This document shows, piece after piece, positions 1 through 9,360 of a stretch of DNA of 64,000 bases (position 1 is its first letter; every line of letters starts with the position of its first letter). Origin of the DNA: Scilla litardierei. Its lineage: Eukaryota; Streptophyta; Magnoliopsida; Asparagales; Asparagaceae. Position numbers and translations under genes: made by a program. The notes under the pieces were generated by a model. It searched no databases and was not told the origin of the DNA. It was given only the letters and a program-made list of their open reading frames with translations. Where the stretch lies: assembly GCA_030789695.1 (NCBI GenBank), contig CM061142.1:143501637-143565636 (forward strand). The letters are read 5' to 3'.

Positions 1-1
1 T

Positions 2-976
2 GCCCAGGCTACTCCCACAGACCCTGCTGCACGCCCTGCCGAGCCCGTTGCCGCCTCTGTGACCCCTCAGCCCACACATGTCGTTTCTGCTGCTCCAGAC
101 ACTTCTGTCCTCACCACTACCAGTGTCGCGAGTACTTTTGCTGAGCCCACTTCCACCACTGTCACCACTTCCGAGGCTGTCCCCACCACTCCCTCTGCCA
201 CCTCAGGCCCTCTGTCCGTGGAGCCCCTTTGCTCCGCACTCCCCGAGCGCCCGCCGACCATAGTCGAGTGCGGAGAGCCCTCGTTCACTTCGGTCGTGGA
301 GACCATGGTTAGCATGATCTCCACTGGGGTTACACCTTTTGGACCGCACACTTCTGCCCCAGCGGGAGATTCCTCTGTCTCCACCGCCGCCTTATTCTCC
401 GAGAGCGTCGTGGCGTCTGTCCACACGTCTGTGCCACGGACCTCTCTGGCCACCTCGTTACATCTTTTGCACGCCTCCTTTGCTGCCGCTGCCTCCACTT
501 CTCACCAGCCGGCGTCCCGGCCTCACACCGAGGCCAGGCCCACTTTTCCAGGCGCGGCCCCTTTTGTCCCATTCCCTGCTGAGCCCGTTACATACTCCAC
601 ACGCGTACGCCAGCCTCGCCCTGCACAGCCTAGACCGGTGCGTCCCTCTGCACCACCCCCGCCCGACACTGTACTGCAGAGCATACGTGCTCTTGAGGTG
701 GCGGTGAGTGGTCTTAGAGGAGACCTTCGGACCCTGTCCTCCACCGTCTCTACGCTGTCTGGACGCTTTGACCTGATCCCTCAGATCCACTACTGCCTGA
801 CACAGATCTTAGAGCGTCTCCCGCGCGTACCCCCACCCACCCCGCAGGTTCCCACACACACACCCACACACGCTCGACCTGCTTCCACTCCCACGCCCAC
901 CCCAGCTCAGCAGCCTACACCACCACCACCACCACCTCCGCCTCAGGACGGAGACGGCGCGGCACCGCCTTCTTAG
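2..976 (+). CDS. C-terminal part of the A-family gag-protease-ORF polyprotein (partial)
   Basis: The frame is open from base 2 to the stop at 974-976 and aligns throughout with the last fifth of the 1562-residue protein of A2. What is visible is a Ser/Thr/Pro/Ala-rich, probably disordered tail. Near its end is a short amphipathic stretch (about 690-830: ALEVAVSGLRGDLRTL followed by LIPQIHYCLTQILERL) that could form a coiled coil. The tail ends in a run of eight prolines and DGDGAAPPS. No catalytic domain lies in this part. The real start is off the window. The many substitutions relative to A2 without a frame break suggest both copies descend from a recently functional frame. Confidence 0.8.
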   Translation, partial: AQATPTDPAARPAEPVAASVTPQPTHVVSAAPDTSVLTTTSVASTFAEPTSTTVTTSEAVPTTPSATSGPLSVEPLCSALPERPPTIVECGEPSFTSVVETMVSMISTGVTPFGPHTSAPAGDSSVSTAALFSESVVASVHTSVPRTSLATSLHLLHASFAAAASTSHQPASRPHTEARPTFPGAAPFVPFPAEPVTYSTRVRQPRPAQPRPVRPSAPPPPDTVLQSIRALEVAVSGLRGDLRTLSSTVSTLSGRFDLIPQIHYCLTQILERLPRVPPPTPQVPTHTPTHARPASTPTPTPAQQPTPPPPPPPPQDGDGAAPPS

Positions 977-3005
977 GCACTCTTGATGCCTTGATCCATT
1001 CCTGTCGTTGTGCTGCCCGTCTCTGCTGGGTCCTGATGCACTTTTGTCCACCCCCCTCCCCTCACTTATTTTGGGATTATATTTCTGATCATATCTATTT
1101 GTGCATATCATATCATATCTACTTGGGATTCTCATTTTTGATCACATCTATATATATCTTTTTTGGGAGAGAGGGAGAGTTCTGGGTGCCATATTTATTT
1201 TCGTATCACTCCTAGCTGTGCATGCATCATTTCCGCATCATATTTTCATTTCTTACTTTTCCTTTTTTATATTTTTTCTTCCCATCATGCATCCATCCTC
1301 ACTTGCCCCTCACATTGCTTGTCTCTCTATGTGCCACACTTTGCACATTGAGGACACTGTGCCGTTTAGCTTGGGGGAGTGAGCTTTCACGTTCTTTTTT
1401 CGATTTGCCACCTTTATTTTCAGTTTTTCACACCGCTTTTCACTTTTGCACTCATTTTTCGTTATTTTCCTTTTGTTTCGCCATGCATCACGTTTTCCTT
1501 ACTTTCCTGTGTGCCGCATTGCATAGTTCTATTTTCCTTTTATCTTTACTTCTTCCTTATTTTTCATCTCATGCTAGAGATGAATTTTCTGTGATGATGT
1601 CTACGTGGAGTTAGCTTATTCTATATGCATGCTATATTTGTCGTGTCTTAGATTTCATTTCTGATATCATATGCTATGACTCGCTTGCATTTAGAAATAG
1701 GAGCCCACACTTTTTCCTCATGAAAATGGATGAAATTTTATTATTAGCTGAGCCTGAATATTCATATGTATGCTATCACAGAAAACACACCAAGATTCAC
1801 GCATTGAATGCCTATATCTGGAGTACTGACTTCTTTTCCTTTATCACTTCTATATGCATGAATTGTACACTTCACTTCCGGATGATTGAATGATTGTTAG
1901 CTATGATATATCTGGATTAGTTAGCTTTTTTGCGATCGAAACTGAGTAGATTAGATTACCCTGCTGAAGTTGTCGTGCATGTCTTATAGAGTGAGCCGAG
2001 AGTTATATTTATTTCTTTCTCCACAAATCTTGAACAACATTTCTCTACTTTTAAAATCATTGGTGAATCTCCCCTTAGTGATTCTATTTTATGGCATTTC
2101 CCCCGCTATTAATTCCTAGCTCCAAATCTCTTATTCAAAAAAAAAGAAAAAAATATATATAATAAAAGAGAGAAGAACATTCTCGTATATCATTATCTCT
2201 CTTTGAATTGGGATCATTGTATATATGATAGAAAAAAAAAGAGAAAAAAAAAAGAAAAAAAAAAGAGAAAAGAGAAAAAAAAAAATCCTCAATAAAAGAT
2301 CCCATCTCGCTTATTTTCTTTCTTTCTTCTTTCTCTTCTTTGCCTTTGGAGCTTTATAAAAATGGGGATGTAAATATTTTTGTGCCACCACGCTTATAGA
2401 TAAGCTTGGGGGAGGAGATCCATTGATGTGTGAGAGAGCGACTACTTGACATAGCACGACAACCTAGGCTAAGTAATATTCTATACTCGGTGAGATTGTT
2501 TCTAGCTTTACGAAATCTAGAAATCTAAGCCTAGCATTCATTTCATGAAACCCATACTTTTCTATTCTCTCTATTCTATGATGTGATACTCTTATACTCC
2601 AGATAGAAAGCGTTCAATTGAAAAGTGTGTGATCTGAGACTTGTATACCGCTTTAGATGACTCAGGCGATGTTAATTTTAAAATCATTCCGTTTCTCATG
2701 ATTATACCGTTGTTCGTGGGTTTTCTATTTTCTACTTGCACTATTCTACTATGATATCAAAATGAGATTCTTTGACATGTATTTCTCACTCGGTGCATGC
2801 CATAAGAGTAAGTGAAACCCACGTCCTGAGAAAATGATCTAGCATCCTACCTCTTCTTTCTTTCTTCCTTTATTTTCGTTTGGTTTTCATTCTTCTTCGT
2901 TTTTCATTTTTTTTCGTTTTTCGCCGTTTTCGTTTTCCGAATCCACCGGGTTCGCTTTTTACTTATCTTCCTCGAGGACGAGTAAGAGGCAAGCTTGGGG
3001 GATTT
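977..3005 (+). other. A1 3' non-coding region with hairpin and three purine tracts
   Basis: There is no convincing gene. A hairpin lies at 1343-1362 (GCACA/TGTGC, loop TTGAGGACAC), followed directly by AGCTTGGGGGAGT. A second such tract is at 2402-2416 (AGCTTGGGGGAGGAG). The third, AGCTTGGGGGATTTT, abuts the LTR at 2991-3005 and is the likely plus-strand primer. A-rich polypurine sequence fills about 2138-2290. The same three tracts occur in A2 (near 57630, 56605 and 56020). Confidence 0.7.
2991..3005 (+). promoter_or_regulatory. Polypurine tract (plus-strand primer) of A1
   Basis: AGCTTGGGGGATTTT lies immediately 5' of the LTR start TGATCACTCC. Position and G-run match the polypurine tracts that prime plus-strand synthesis in LTR retrotransposons. 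The equivalent in A2 is at 56017-56030. Confidence 0.8.
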
Positions 3006-3298
3006 TGATCACTCCTTATTTTACACCCTTTTCCCGCATGTTTGCATGCCATTTTGATCGCCCAAATTATGTTTTTCACGATATATCGACGATATTGCGA
3101 TGCTTTTCACGATTTGTTGTTTTTGTCGCATTTCAGGTGATTTGGCGCGATTAGGAGTGATCTCGAGATGCGTGTAATCTAGACGGCCACCGACGACCTC
3201 CCCGAGGGGTATTTTGCTATTAGAGAGGAGCGGAAGAAGAATGGACGTCGCCGGAGCGACGAGGAGGCCAAAACGACCAGTTTGGGCATTTTTTGTGT

Positions 3299-3690
3299 CC
3301 CACTCGGCCGAGTGGAGGAGCCACTCGGCCGACCAGCGAGACACTGCTCGGCCGACCCGTTCAGACACGACTTCCATGTGTACTCGGCCGATCGACGGAG
3401 ACCACATCGGCCGAGTGACGCTACCACGTCCGCCCGAGTGGCGCCCAGACGAAGGCCCTCAAAAAGACCGAAGTTACTGTTTTTCGGCCATCTGAGCTTC
3501 AGAAGACCCACTCGGCCGAGTGGCGAATCCCGTCCGCCCGAGTGAAGTGAAGCCATCGGCCGAGTGACGACAACTCACTCGGCCGAGCCACCCCCGAACT
3601 GAAGACCCCTGAAGCCCACGACTTACTGGAAAATGACAGGGTTTTCACTCGGCCGAGCGACTTTTGTCACTCGGCCGAGTGCGATGCGCT
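3299..3690 (+). repeat. Palindrome array in A1 U3 (core CTCGGCCGAG)
   Basis: About a dozen copies or near copies of the 10-bp palindrome CTCGGCCGAG, many extended to CACTCGGCCGAGTG, with variants such as TCCGCCCGAGTG and CATCGGCCGAGTG. They are spaced irregularly by roughly 10-80 bp and end about 75 bp before the TATA-like box. The same array is on the minus strand in A2 at about 55340-55735. Its position suggests an upstream promoter element; function is not shown. Confidence 0.85.
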
Positions 3691-3763
3691 GCCTGTAGCG
3701 AAATTTGCGGAAAACAGGCTGTGCAGGGGCGTTTTGGTCAGGATTTTTGGACGATTTTTGGGG

Positions 3764-3771
3764 CTATTTAA
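3764..3771 (+). promoter_or_regulatory. TATA-like box of A1 LTR
   Basis: CTATTTAA in the context GGGGCTATTTAAGCTC, just downstream of the palindrome array and upstream of the hairpin chain. This fits a U3/R boundary shortly after it. Confidence 0.6.
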
Positions 3772-4157
3772 GCTCTGTTTTTACCCTAGTTTGGAGAGCC
3801 TCCTCTCAGATTTTTTGCAGCTTTTTGAGTCTACTTTTTAGCTTTATTAATTGTGATTGGTGAAGAGAAAAACTTGGATTTTTGTTGGGTTGATTGAAGA
3901 TCTACATTGGTTTGCACTTCTCTTCCACAAAAACTCTATTTTTATTATATCACTGTTGTGATGAATTCCATTGTCTATCTCTTTGCCAATTATTGTGCTA
4001 TTGCTATGATTAGTGAGTAGTCTCCACGTCTTGGGGCGTGGGGATGAACCCTACAAGCCCAATTTCGTATTTGTGTTGAATCGGTAGAAATTGAGCTAGG
4101 ATTGTTATTAGGGATTAGATTGGGATCGAATTACTACGGATAGCTAGGTATTCACAT

Positions 4158-4458
4158 CAATTGGGATTTGCAAGAGATTGGATCCCAATTCGATAGGAAG
4201 CCCTAGAAATCCGAATTGGGTTGGAGTCGGATTTTCGAAGTATCGGTTTGCAAGAAATTGGACCGATGCTAGGATCTCCGGTTGCAATTCCGCGCCGATA
4301 CCCGTTTGCAAGAGATTGGACGGGTAGGAACTATCCTAATCTAGATTGTGGACCGAGTTTGCAAGAGATTGGACTCGGTGCGCAATTGGACGATGATGTT
4401 GATCCCAATGCTAGCTTCCCTAGGCTAGGGTTTGCAAGAGATTGGACCCAAGCCTAGG
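4158..4458 (+). other. Constant-loop hairpin chain in A1 R/U5
   Basis: Five hairpins share the 14-nt loop TTGCAAGAGATTGG (the second has GAAATTGG at its end) but have five different stems. H1 4159-4167/4082+100 to 4190: AATTGGGAT with ATCCCAATT. H2 4239-4247/4262-4270: AGTATCGGT with ACCGATGCT (one G-T pair). H3 4299-4305/4320-4326: TACCCGT with ACGGGTA. H4 4352-4358/4373-4379: ACCGAGT with ACTCGGT. H5 4419-4431/4446-4458: CCTAGGCT plus GGGT, with ACCC plus AGCCTAGG, and one A-A mismatch. (H1's right arm is 4182-4190.) A further hairpin with another loop lies at 4207-4214/4227-4234 (AAATCCGA with TCGGATTT). All lie about 390-690 nt after the TATA-like box, so they should be in the RNA leader. 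The loop contains the 6-base palindrome TTGCAA. Confidence 0.85.
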
Positions 4459-5886
4459 ATAGCTATAGACCGGCAACAGCGCGAGAGCGTGAGCTTGGTT
4501 CCACATTTAGTTGCAACTAGTTCATCCAAATTCTCATCCTAGCGATTTCGATACTGGCGAACCACAATTGTGAAATATGGTGAGTAGTGGGGATTCCCCA
4601 TTCCCTAGGCGTTCTCTATTTGATTTGATATTTCGCACTTTTGTCTGACGATTGTGACAGGATCGCCCAAGGCAATTATCCCTCTAAATAGCCAGGTTGA
4701 TTAGGAGTAAGCACGGTCATTCGTCCTCCCTGTGTTCGATACCCGCTCGCCGCTATACCGTGCGCTTGCGGTAAAACTACAACCGTCGCCTCGGGACGTG
4801 TACGCCGGGGCGCGATCAGGCACGTAAACCAAATTCTCAAATTTATTTACGCACACGGACCTGCATCAAGTTTTAAATCGGAGTTACTACTCCGAATTTC
4901 ATCCTAGAAGTTTGACTAAGTCATCATCAGTTATGATGTCTAACTCGACAATCCGTCTCACGAGATTCGAGTAATAATACAACTTCCTTACGATTGATTT
5001 ATTGAATATATTATTGATAATGTTCTCATAGAACTTTATCAAAACCTAGGCATTACTATCTGGGGCTTAACCCAGAGGGAGGACTTAACTCAGAGTCACT
5101 TACAATGGATCACATTAAATCTAATTAAGTGTGATTCATACCTTTTAACACACCGATGTGTTAACAGACTTGATCTGAGAGAAAATCACATTTTCTTTTA
5201 ATTTCACAAGATTTTATTTAGCTAAGTATTTGACCATTCGATCTAATCGAATCAGTTTAAATGCTTTAGTCATTTCGTTTCTTTATTTTATCAGACTTGT
5301 GTTTCATCAAGAACACGTGTCTTAATAAAATATACGAATAACTTATTTTGTTAAAAATAGACTCGGGTACATCAGTATGTACGAGACTGAGTTTGACAAC
5401 TCATTCTCCCACTGTCTCACAGATGGGTTTCGGCCATTGTATCAAAGAGGCTAAGACTCACAAGTGTCCATAGACTTCATAATACGAGAGGTCAGACTCC
5501 TCTTTATGTGACTTGTGAAGCTTAATCTCTTGATACGGCCTAGTCTAATTTTACCATACAAGTTTGCTACTATCTTGTGTATTTATATATATTAACATTT
5601 AATATATATTTAGTTATTTACAAATTACTTAACGCAAAACATTACTTCAGAAGCAATGTGACGACATTCGTCAAAATGTGTTAAACGTCTTTTGTATAAC
5701 AATTCATTCTGAAATCGTGACATCAGAATATCTCACATTTTCATTTCCTCCTACTTATGCCTTTACTAATGATAAATTAAACTAACTTTCTCAATTGACT
5801 TTCCGAAGTGCCTTCTACCTTTTCTAAATCACATTTAGATATCAACATAAATAAATAGATATGCAAGCAACTTATGCATCCAAACG

Positions 5887-6886
5887 CTTGAGCTTTGCAA
5901 TCTTGAGTGTAGCTCAAGAAGTTGCTTGTCTCAAGATCCAGTTGGGATACATAGTTTTGCATCGCTCATGCACTCGTATTCGATTCAAACGGTTTAATCG
6001 AATTCTCGAACTTTGCGGATCAAAATTGTTTATCCATACAACCTTGAGAGTAGCTCGACAAGTTGTAGGGAGAAACATACTTTGAATGTCCTATATGTTC
6101 AAGCTGCCTCATATAGAGACGAGTGACATGTAGCTTTAATTTATTTGTTGGACACAGAACTTAATGAAATTATATTTCTTAAGTCTGTTCTTTAGAAGGT
6201 CATTTAATGTCAACGAGAATATAGTTTTAATTCTATCAATTAGAATTTAACTCGATATTCAATTAATCAACTTATTGACCAGTTAACTAATTCCAATATT
6301 ATCAATTGATTCTTTCGGTAAACACAGTCTAGCCCTAGTTTTAGCATATGTTCAATATTAAATATAGGTAGATTGGCTTTTATCTATCTATATCCTCCCA
6401 CTATTTTTACGATCGTTTTAAAGCTTAATAACGAACGATTTAATCGAATTAAAAATTAATGGGTAAGAGTTCCAATCACCTTGAGTCTAAACAACCTTGA
6501 GTGTAGCTCAACAAGTTGATTGACTCTGTGATCGGAAGATGACACTTCATCGTTCTTATCGGATATGACTCTCTTAATCGGTTTTTGCCCCTAGCCATTC
6601 GTGATCATGAGTGTGCTCATCCAAATCACAATGTCTAGTCTAGTCGGACCCTTGTTTTCATGTCTAGCCTGACTCGCCCCTCAGCTCGGTGTATGCACGA
6701 CACGTCGGTTTGGGTCAGGTCTTAGACTTACATCAAGTCAGACTACATCGTTGACTTAACTTACGCCGGCGCTCGGGGTACGAGACGACGGTTAGGGTTA
6801 GTCAAGATTTCATCTTATGTATTTAAGGAGTTGGTTTCTACAGGGTTGCCATGTCACAGCTTGAGTGTATCTCAACAACTATAACA
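5887..6886. repeat. Repeated nested hairpins with core TTGAGTGTAGCTCAA
   Basis: Four dispersed copies of a core hairpin (TTGAG / loop TGTAG / CTCAA): 5902-5918, 6043-6058 (variant loop AGTAG), 6497-6511 and 6861-6875. Around the core are outer stems that differ between copies but still pair. At 5887 the tiers are CTTGAG/CTCAAG (5887-5892, 5930-5935) and GCAA/TTGC. At 6038 the outer stem is ACAAC/GTTGT. At 6483 the tiers are GAGTC/GACTC (6483-6487, 6522-6526) and CAAC/GTTG. The fourth copy keeps the core with weak outer pairing. Confidence 0.7.
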
Positions 6887-7549
6887 CGGGCCCTATAGTT
6901 GCTAACCCCTAAAACAAGGAGGGCTACGGCTAATCTTGAAAAAGATCATTAACGTATTTGACTTAGATATAGTCCAGGGTGTCATACAATCATGACTCGC
7001 GACATTGCGGTCCAGCGGAACTCAGCCAGGGAATTGACTAAGCCAGGATCACTACCCCTTGGACTAGCAAGGGTTGACCCAGAACTCTTAGCCAAGCACA
7101 TTGACTGGATCATGGTCCATTGAATGAAGCTTGTCATTTTTGTATGTATGCCATAGACTAAACAGCTTTTATTAACAACTAATTAATCCTATCAACTAGT
7201 TGAATCCTTAAATTCAAAATTTTTAGGATTTGTTTAATAACTTTTATTAAGTCCTTATCAACTATAAGTTTCACGTGCTACCCTAATCATTATTAGGATT
7301 TTAATAAATTATTAACAACGCTAAAAGCGAAGTCCTTTAATGAAAATTATAACAATTAGAATTTAAAGTTCATTTAAAGGACTACCCTAATCAGGAATTA
7401 GGTCTTTATATTGTTGTTAATGTTTTATTAAAACATAGCATGTCATTAAAATTCAAGTAATAAATTTTAATCATTTTTTAATGGCTAACCTAAAAGTTTG
7501 TCTTGTGTTATCAAATAAGGGACAAGATTAACAAGCCATAAAAAATAAA

Positions 7550-8010
7550 GCTACACTAATTTATCGCATAAAGATGGTGCACTACTATTTAACATTTAAA
7601 TATACTAAGTTTATCGCATAAACTATTTCTGCATGCAAACATAAATTTAACAATTAAATTTAAAATATGATTTTGAAATTATTTTATTTTTATCTCATAA
7701 AAAAAACTTAATTTTAAAATCACTAATTTGCATGCTACGTTTAAAAAATTTATCGCATAAACATTTAAAGCCTTAAAATCAATTTTACACAAACTTAAAA
7801 TCATCATTTTAAAATTTTCATGCTTAAAAATTTATCATATAAAAATTTTTAGGCATCCAAAATAAATTTTAAACTTTTTTTAAAAAAAAATTAGTTTTAA
7901 AAGTTATCACATAAATTTTAAAACGTCATTTAAAAAATTTCCATGTTCAAAAAATTTCAAAGGAAAATTTTAGAACATCTAAAACATTTTTAAAATTTAT
8001 CTCATAATTT
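7550..8010. repeat. TTTATCGCATAAA repeats in the L1 leader
   Basis: The motif TTTATCGCATAAA (TTTAT and ATAAA pair around a CGC loop) recurs near 7559, 7611 and 7749. Related forms TTATCTCATAA, TTATCATATAA and TTATCACATAA occur near 7690, 7828, 7902 and 7999. Spacing is about 50-140 bp. On the minus strand this lies directly after the primer site, that is in the 5' leader. Confidence 0.6.
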
Positions 8011-8096
8011 TAAAAACATTTTAAATTAAAAAAGTATTTAAAAGCATTAAACACGTTTAATCAAATCGCAGTACCTAGATCGCTACGCAAACCTAG

Positions 8097-8108
8097 GCTC
8101 TGATACCA
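8097..8108 (-). promoter_or_regulatory. L1 primer binding site (initiator tRNA-Met type)
   Basis: On the minus strand TGGTATCAGAGC follows the LTR end CCCTACA after one base. This 12-mer is complementary to the 3' end of plant initiator Met-tRNA and is used by many plant LTR retrotransposons. Confidence 0.9.
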
Positions 8109-8754
8109 CTGTAGGGAATTGCGCGGTCCCTTAGGGCACAAAAACTCTAGTCCCGTCCTAAGTCGGACGGAACATAGACAGAGAAAACAAAAGCAGCGGA
8201 AGAAAAACTATGTTAACTAAATTAACATGCAAGTTAAAACAATTTTAACTTGGCCCTAAGGTCCAAGACCCTATGCCAAGATCTATGCCGACTTGGGATG
8301 GGTCTGACCATCCCAAGAAGGATCTAGCCTACTGCGATTAAACTAAACTAATGCTAATAAACTACTTTAACCACATACCCGGAATCTCAGCCCTGGAGCA
8401 GGCGAGATGTTCCGCGCCGTCTTCCGAGCTGCTCCCGTCCCACGCCGAGCCGCTCCTTTGAACCGCTCCCCGAACCGCTCCTCGAACCGCTCCGCATCCC
8501 GAGGCGATCAATCCCCGTGCCGCCGAGCCAACCAACCGCCGAAGAAAGTTTCACGCGAGTGAAACCTCCGCCAAGATTTCGGATCCAGAATCCGAACTCC
8601 TTTGAGGCTTTGCTAGAGCCCGCAGGAGTAAGGCAGAAATTTTAGGGAGATAGAGAAATATTTAATTTAAGCTAAGATCCGAGCGTGCTCCAACATTTAC
8701 GTGAGCCGCTCAGATCTAGAGCTTGGGACGAGTTTTGAGAAAGGGGGGAGACCC

Positions 8755-8766
8755 CTATTTATATAG
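8755..8766 (-). promoter_or_regulatory. TATA-like box of L1 LTR
   Basis: On the minus strand CTATATAAATAG, a strong plant TATA-like sequence, is placed so that R/U5 would span about 640 bp to the primer site. Confidence 0.65.
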
Positions 8767-9099
8767 GCGGCGGACTCTCCCCTTTTCTCAAAATCCGATG
8801 TGGGACTAAAAAATAGAGTTAATAAAATCAAGTTAGTTTGCACTTCACAAAGTGCAAACTTCCGTGAATTTTAACTCACTCACCGTTGAGCTTCAGGATT
8901 GATACAACCTATCAATACGACAAGCGTTCAACGGTGAACGCATAGGAAAAAATGGTTCGTCAATCGGAGGTCGTTTGACCCTCCAATTGAGTGTCCAAAG
9001 ATCAGCCCTAGGCTAGTTTTTCACAAAACTGAGCCGTCAAATCTGTTCTGCCCTAGGGCAGAATTTTCTGCACAAACGGGACCCACCAATCTGACTGGG

Positions 9100-9360
9100 C
9101 GCCCAAACCCAGACTTGGGCACGGGCGCCCAAGTCTGGGCGCGGGCGCCCAGGCGCCAGCCTAGCGCCTGGCGCCTGGCGCCAGGCGCCCAGGCGGGCGC
9201 CTGGGCCGGGCCAGGCGCCCGGCCCAGAACGCCTGGGCGCCCAGCGCCCAGGCGTCCTGGGCCGCCTGGGCCCAGGCCCAGGCGCCCAGCGCCTGGGCCT
9301 GCGCCCAGGCGCCCAGGGCCATGGCCTGGGCCGGGTGCCCAGGCCCAGGCGGGTTGGGCT
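9100..9360. repeat. GC-rich GGCGCC array in L1 U3
   Basis: An extremely GC-rich run of overlapping palindromes built from GGCGCC and GGGCGCCC (for example CCTGGCGCCAGG and CAGGCGCCTG) within AT-rich surroundings. The apparent Arg/Pro/Gly-rich open frames on both strands follow from the composition. It lies upstream of the L1 TATA-like box, as do the arrays of the other LTRs, but farther away (about 335 bp). Confidence 0.8.

Larger units (their letters stand above)
1..4818 (+). mobile_element. Element A1: 3' half of an Athila-like, pol-less LTR retrotransposon
   Basis: The left edge of the window cuts this element. In order it shows the C-terminal end of a long reading frame, about 2 kb of non-coding sequence with three purine tracts, and a complete 3' LTR (3006-4818). 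Element A2 at the right end of the window, on the other strand, has the same order and nearly the same sequence, and supplies the missing parts (primer site, gag, protease). The Athila-like (Ty3/gypsy) assignment rests on A2: an Asp-tRNA-type primer site and a protease of the DLGAS type. Only the right flank of A1 is visible (GGCAC after the LTR), so the target duplication cannot be confirmed. Confidence 0.85.
3006..4818 (+). repeat. A1 3' LTR (1813 bp)
   Basis: It begins TGATCACTCC after a polypurine tract and ends GGGGCGCGATCA. The A2 LTR at 54199-56016 has the same limits and similar length (1818 bp). Inside, in order: a palindrome array (3299-3690), a TATA-like box (3764-3771), and a chain of hairpins (4158-4458). 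Near the end is the block with ACCGTGCGCTTGCGGT (from 4758), which B2 shares in slightly changed form and B1 in shortened form. The LTR presumably carries the promoter and the polyadenylation signal. Confidence 0.9.
4819..8096 (-). other. L1 internal region, no genes seen
   Basis: AT-rich DNA with frequent stops in all frames. It holds two repeated structural motifs: nested hairpins around TTGAGTGTAGCTCAA (5887-6886) and TTTATCGCATAAA-type inverted repeats (7550-8010). Purine tracts resembling plus-strand primers are readable on the minus strand near 5404-5417 (AGTGGGAGAATGAG) and 6395-6405 (AGTGGGAGGAT), but neither is followed by a recognisable copy of the L1 LTR start. Confidence 0.5.

Noticed and set aside
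3299..3690. Regularly repeated palindromes resembling a CRISPR array
   Set aside because: Spacing is irregular, repeats are short and variable, the region lies inside an LTR of a plant retrotransposon, and no cas-like gene exists.
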